Part shown: piece by piece, positions 61,380 through 64,000 of the stretch
Position numbering within the stretch: position 1 is the first letter of the stretch
Layout: each line of letters opens with the position of its first letter
Assembly (NCBI GenBank): GCA_949077035.1
Contig: CARUPR010000006.1
Span: forward strand, 30,862-94,861
Direction: 5' to 3'
Length of the DNA: 64,000 nt
Origin: an uncultured Eubacteriales bacterium
Lineage (GTDB): Bacteria > Bacillota > Clostridia > Christensenellales > UBA1242
The notes under the pieces: model-generated
What the model was told of the DNA's origin: nothing
The model's input: the letters and a program-made list of their open reading frames with translations, nothing else
Databases searched by the model: none
Program-made: the position numbers and the translations under genes

Positions 61380-62096
61380 TTATATGAATAAATCGCAAAG
61401 TTCTTTCACCAAAAATTTCACCTGTTTTGCCTTACAACCCTTAAGAGCCATTGCAAGCGAAGAAGTCACATCTATATCACACATAGAAGATGTTTTGACA
61501 ATAGCTCTGCAAATTTGCATCGCTGTTGAATTTGAATAATCATTTCTTGCATATTCAAGTTGACTTAAAATTTGGACTGCAATTTTTTGTGCACGTTCAA
61601 ACAAATCTGAATCAACCTCTTCCTCTTCTTCAAATTCATCCTCTTCAACATTCTCTTCTTCAGATTCAGTATTTTCATTTTTATTATTCAAAAATCCAAA
61701 TGCCTCAACAATCAAACTTTTAAAAGGAATTATCATAGAATTTACAAAAGATTTATATGGATTTTCACTATTACCAAAAAATCTCTTAACAAAGTCTGTA
61801 AAATCAATTTTCTTTGCATCAATGTCAACAAGTGTGCAAAAAACCAAAGCCAAGATTTTATATTCTTCATCTGGTAAGATAAACATAAACTCTCCATTGC
61901 CATCTTGCACAAAAGATTTAGAAAATTCTCTATCACGATTAAAAGATTCCAAACATTCGCCAATCAGAGAGCATATTTCTTGAGTATTTGCAAGCTCTTG
62001 CAACATCTTCTGAAGTTTATATTCGGCTACTAAAAACTTGCAATTAATAAGTTCATCACAAGAATTTAAAAAATTTTGAAAATTGCTGTTTTCCAT
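61380..62096 (-). CDS. Uncharacterised protein with acidic linker
   Basis: A 238-residue soluble protein I cannot assign. Two helical parts (about 1-135 and 165-238) flank a Glu-rich linker (about 142-162). The C-terminal half has CRAIVKTSSMCDIDVTSSLAMALKG and KFLVKELC. No motif, span or signal is visible. It diverges from the DUF4364 gene. Confidence 0.6.
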   Translation of the reverse strand: MENSNFQNFLNSCDELINCKFLVAEYKLQKMLQELANTQEICSLIGECLESFNRDREFSKSFVQDGNGEFMFILPDEEYKILALVFCTLVDIDAKKIDFTDFVKRFFGNSENPYKSFVNSMIIPFKSLIVEAFGFLNNKNENTESEEENVEEDEFEEEEEVDSDLFERAQKIAVQILSQLEYARNDYSNSTAMQICRAIVKTSSMCDIDVTSSLAMALKGCKAKQVKFLVKELCDLFI

Positions 62097-62193
62097 AAAC
62101 CCTCACATATTCTGAAAAATTAAAATTTAAATATTTTTTTTCAATATATATTAGATTATATCACATAAAAATTAAAAATGCAAATAAAAGAAT

Positions 62194-62221
62194 TTGATTT
62201 ATTTAAAATTTGTGATATAAT
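62194..62221 (+). promoter_or_regulatory. Promoter of the DUF4364 gene, likely leaderless transcript
   Basis: TTGATT (62194-62199), 16 bases, TATAAT (62216-62221). The ATG at 62229 lies seven bases after the -10 box, so transcription would begin at or next to the A of the start codon. No ribosome site precedes it. Confidence 0.6.
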
Positions 62222-62228
62222 ATTAATT

Positions 62229-62786
62229 ATGAACAAATTACCAACCGAAAAAGAAAGAATCGTGCAAGACAAACTTACAATGTTGTTTGTAGTTGACAAA
62301 ATGGAGTTTCCTTTGACAGAAGACTCTATTTTGGATATTTGCTCTATCAAGAATGAATGGATTCAAAATTATATGGATTGCAAAACAATCATTCATGACC
62401 TTGTTGATGCAAAGCTTTTATATAAGATAAGCAACGATGAAGATAGCAAAGAACTCTTTGCCCTCACCTATGAAGGCAGAGAATGTTTGTCACATCTTTA
62501 CAGACGACTTTCGCTTGAAAAAAGAGAAGAAATTTCGGCATATCTGCAAGCAAACAAACTCAATGTAAAATCTTCACAGGAATATAGTTCAACATACAAA
62601 AAAAATGAAGACGGCTCTTATAATGTAGAACTTAAGATTTATGAGCCTCAATCAACAGCACCAATGTTTGTTTTGACAATAAAAGCACCAACAAGACAGA
62701 GTGCAAACGAAGCTGTGCATAAATGGAGAACAAATGCACCAAGTATTTATGAGGTTATTTATGAAAAGCTTATCAATGTAGACTAA
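62229..62786 (+). CDS. DUF4364 family protein, winged-helix-like
   Basis: A 185-residue protein of the DUF4364 family, widespread in Clostridia. The N-terminal winged-helix-like part (LTMLFVVDKMEFPLTEDSILDI, in parts) and ALTYEGRECLSHLYRRLS support a PadR/MarR-type fold, so a DNA-binding role is plausible but not shown. The frame opens at 62178, but that ATG lacks a ribosome site and sits before the promoter. ATG at 62229 starts the family homology (MNKLPTEKER). Confidence 0.75.
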   Translation: MNKLPTEKERIVQDKLTMLFVVDKMEFPLTEDSILDICSIKNEWIQNYMDCKTIIHDLVDAKLLYKISNDEDSKELFALTYEGRECLSHLYRRLSLEKREEISAYLQANKLNVKSSQEYSSTYKKNEDGSYNVELKIYEPQSTAPMFVLTIKAPTRQSANEAVHKWRTNAPSIYEVIYEKLINVD

Positions 62787-62854
62787 TTTTAATAACTGAG
62801 CTATAAGAAAATATTAGTTTTTAATTAGTAGTTGATTTTAAGATAAATTAGTAG

Positions 62855-62886
62855 AAAAAATGCCATCTTATATGTTGGCATTTTTT
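62855..62886 (-). terminator. Terminator overlapping the end of rnhA
   Basis: Stem AAAAAATGCCA (62855-62865) with TGGCATTTTTT (62876-62886). It includes the last codons of the RNase HI gene and could also end the plus-strand DUF4364 transcript. Confidence 0.8.
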
Positions 62887-63314
62887 ATCTTTTCAATTTC
62901 ACCTCTTGCAAGCGCATCACATCGATTGTTATATTTATTGTCTGCATGACCTTTTACTTTATGCCAGCTCACCTGATGCCTTTCAAGCAGCTCAAGCAGC
63001 CTTTCCCAAAGGTCTTTATTCATAACACCGCCCTTTGTGGTCCGCCATCCATTATTCACCCATTTTGTAATCCAATCTTGCAAAAAAGCATTTACCACAT
63101 AGGCAGAATCACTATAAATATCAACAATGCAGCTTTCCTTAATTGCTTCAAGTCCTTTTATAACAGCCATAAGTTCCATACGATTATTAGTTGTCAACTC
63201 TTCTCCGCCAGAAAGCTCTTTTTCTTTGTTGTTATACATTAAAATAGCACCCCAACCACCAATTCCAGGATTGCCAGAGCAGGCACCATCAGTATATAAA
63301 ATAATTTCCTTCAT
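62868..63314 (-). CDS. rnhA: Ribonuclease HI
   Basis: RNase HI degrades RNA in RNA-DNA hybrids. The 148-residue protein has LYTDGACSGNPG (first catalytic Asp), NNRMELMAVIKGLE (Glu), DIYSDSAYV (Asp) and KGHADNKYNNRCD (His and Asp). I take the second Met (63314) as start, since the first ATG lies right beside the AAAGGA site. It overlaps the HIT gene stop. Confidence 0.96.
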   Translation of the reverse strand: MKEIILYTDGACSGNPGIGGWGAILMYNNKEKELSGGEELTTNNRMELMAVIKGLEAIKESCIVDIYSDSAYVVNAFLQDWITKWVNNGWRTTKGGVMNKDLWERLLELLERHQVSWHKVKGHADNKYNNRCDALARGEIEKIKNANI

Positions 63315-63316
63315 AA

Positions 63317-63724
63317 TCATTCCTTTATTCTAAGTTTTTCACACATCTCGTCAAGGGTAAACTCATTTTGCTTAAGTTTAGGAAATGTTTTCATTCCATC
63401 ACCCTCTTTTCTAGGCAGAATATGAAAATGAAGATGAAATACACTTTGTTCTGCATCTTTTCCACTTGCGTTTAAAATATTTACACCAGAAAAACCGCAA
63501 TTTTCAACAAGATGATTTGATATCTTTTTGATAGTCTTAACCACACTTGCAAGCACTTCTGCATCACAATCTAAAACATTTGTATAATGAATTTTTGGAA
63601 TAACCAAAATATGCCCATTAGCATCATTACTGATATCTAAAAAAGCAAAAGTATCTTTATCTTCATAGATTTTATATGAAGGCAAATCCCCTTTTATAAT
63701 CTTACAAAAAATACAATCTTCCAT
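63317..63724 (-). CDS. HIT family nucleotide hydrolase
   Basis: A 135-residue HIT protein of the Hint type that hydrolyses purine nucleoside phosphoramidates. It starts DCIFCKIIKGDLPSYKIYED and ends with the catalytic triad HLHFHILPR (His-x-His-x-His). Located directly upstream of rnhA. Confidence 0.93.
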   Translation of the reverse strand: MEDCIFCKIIKGDLPSYKIYEDKDTFAFLDISNDANGHILVIPKIHYTNVLDCDAEVLASVVKTIKKISNHLVENCGFSGVNILNASGKDAEQSVFHLHFHILPRKEGDGMKTFPKLKQNEFTLDEMCEKLRIKE

Positions 63725-63809
63725 GTTTATCCCTCACTTTTATGTTAATATTATTTATATTATAATAACTATTTACCTACTCCATAAATAAATTAATATA
63801 AAATAAAAT

Positions 63810-63895
63810 CTAATTTAATTTTTCAACAAGTAGTCTTTCTTGTTCATTCATTGGTTTGTATTTTTTATTTCAGTCAATAAATTAAAATTTTTCAT
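63810..63895 (-). pseudogene. Possible decayed fragment, NUDIX-like N-terminus
   Basis: ATG at 63895 with AGGA upstream opens a 15-codon frame (MKNFNLLTEIKN). At a run of A residues a -1 shift joins it to a frame reading YKPMNEQERLLVEKLN and a stop at 63810. The combined text recalls the start of clostridial NUDIX hydrolases (K-YKP-NEQE-). It may be a truncated remnant or a tiny peptide, or chance. Confidence 0.25.
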
Positions 63896-63910
63896 TTCAT
63901 TTCCTAAAAT

Positions 63911-63999
63911 TGGCGCAGAGAACAGGATTCGAACCTGCGGAGGCTTGTGACCTCACACGCTTTCCAAGCGTGCGCCTTAAACCGCTCGGCCATCTCTGC
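63911..63999 (-). tRNA. tRNA-Ser (anticodon GGA), CCA encoded
   Basis: The acceptor GCAGAGA (63993-63999) pairs with TCTCTGC (63915-63921). The D-arm GGCCGAGCGGTTTAAGGCG is class II type. The anticodon loop CTTGGAAAG gives GGA, and a variable arm of the long serine form follows. The T-loop GGTTCGAATCC is standard and CCA is encoded (63911-63913). It is complete, although close to the right edge. Confidence 0.96.
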
Positions 64000-64000
64000 A

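Overview
The window is a low-GC, AT-rich piece of a Gram-positive, endospore-forming bacterium, most likely of class Clostridia. The evidence is the complete spoIIIAA-AH operon, sigK, a YtxC-like gene, a ylbJ/spoVV-type gene, a threonyl T-box, Firmicutes gene order around nusA-infB and smc-ftsY, and strong AGGAGG ribosome binding sites with TTGACA/TATAAT promoters. Naming an exact lineage would be inference; it looks like an uncultured gut-type clostridium with rearranged housekeeping clusters. Almost every gene lies on the minus strand. The plus strand carries only a lipoprotein gene, ylbJ/spoVV and a DUF4364 gene.

Layout in window order: yebC (cut by the left edge); infC-rpmI-rplT-trmH with an attenuator leader; a CorB-like membrane protein; an asp23-like/nusB/xseA/proS/xseB operon; spoIIIAA-AH; efp and a TIM-barrel gene; rimP-nusA-ylxR-ylxQ-infB-rbfA-nrnA-truB; a PolC-related exonuclease, rseP, cdsA, uppS and frr; rpsB-tsf; secD-secF, a TIGR04086 gene and yajC; thrS behind a T-box; an ABC exporter and a YtxC-like gene; a lipoprotein and an unannotated 56-residue Ser/Lys/Thr-rich protein; ruvX and a DUF1292 gene; polA; an E2-like acyltransferase, rarA and an unknown protein; a membrane-anchored sialyltransferase-like protein; rnpB; a diadenylate-cyclase-like protein; sigK; a GNAT protein; plsX, rnc, smc and ftsY; rpmF; pta-ackA; ylbJ; an unknown acidic protein; a DUF4364 gene; a HIT protein and RNase HI; tRNA-Ser(GGA).

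Most of the window is core translation, RNA processing, protein export, envelope and chromosome biology. Several parts are unusual. A protein with PolC-like N-terminal, OB and exonuclease parts but no polymerase sits where polC normally lies. proS is inserted between xseA and xseB. pyrH and dxr are missing from their usual cluster. infC appears to start at AUU. ThrS lacks its TGS domain. An E2-like acyltransferase has lost its catalytic His. A diadenylate-cyclase-like protein has an altered RHR motif.

The most attractive candidate for new biology is the gene at 45902-47599. It is predicted to be an extracytoplasmic, Ig-like plus GT-B sialyltransferase-like protein. Its promoter spacer holds a run of eight G in a genome otherwise very poor in G/C, which looks like a slipped-strand (phase-variable) switch. 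A short dispersed intergenic repeat also appears three times, each time just beyond a terminator.
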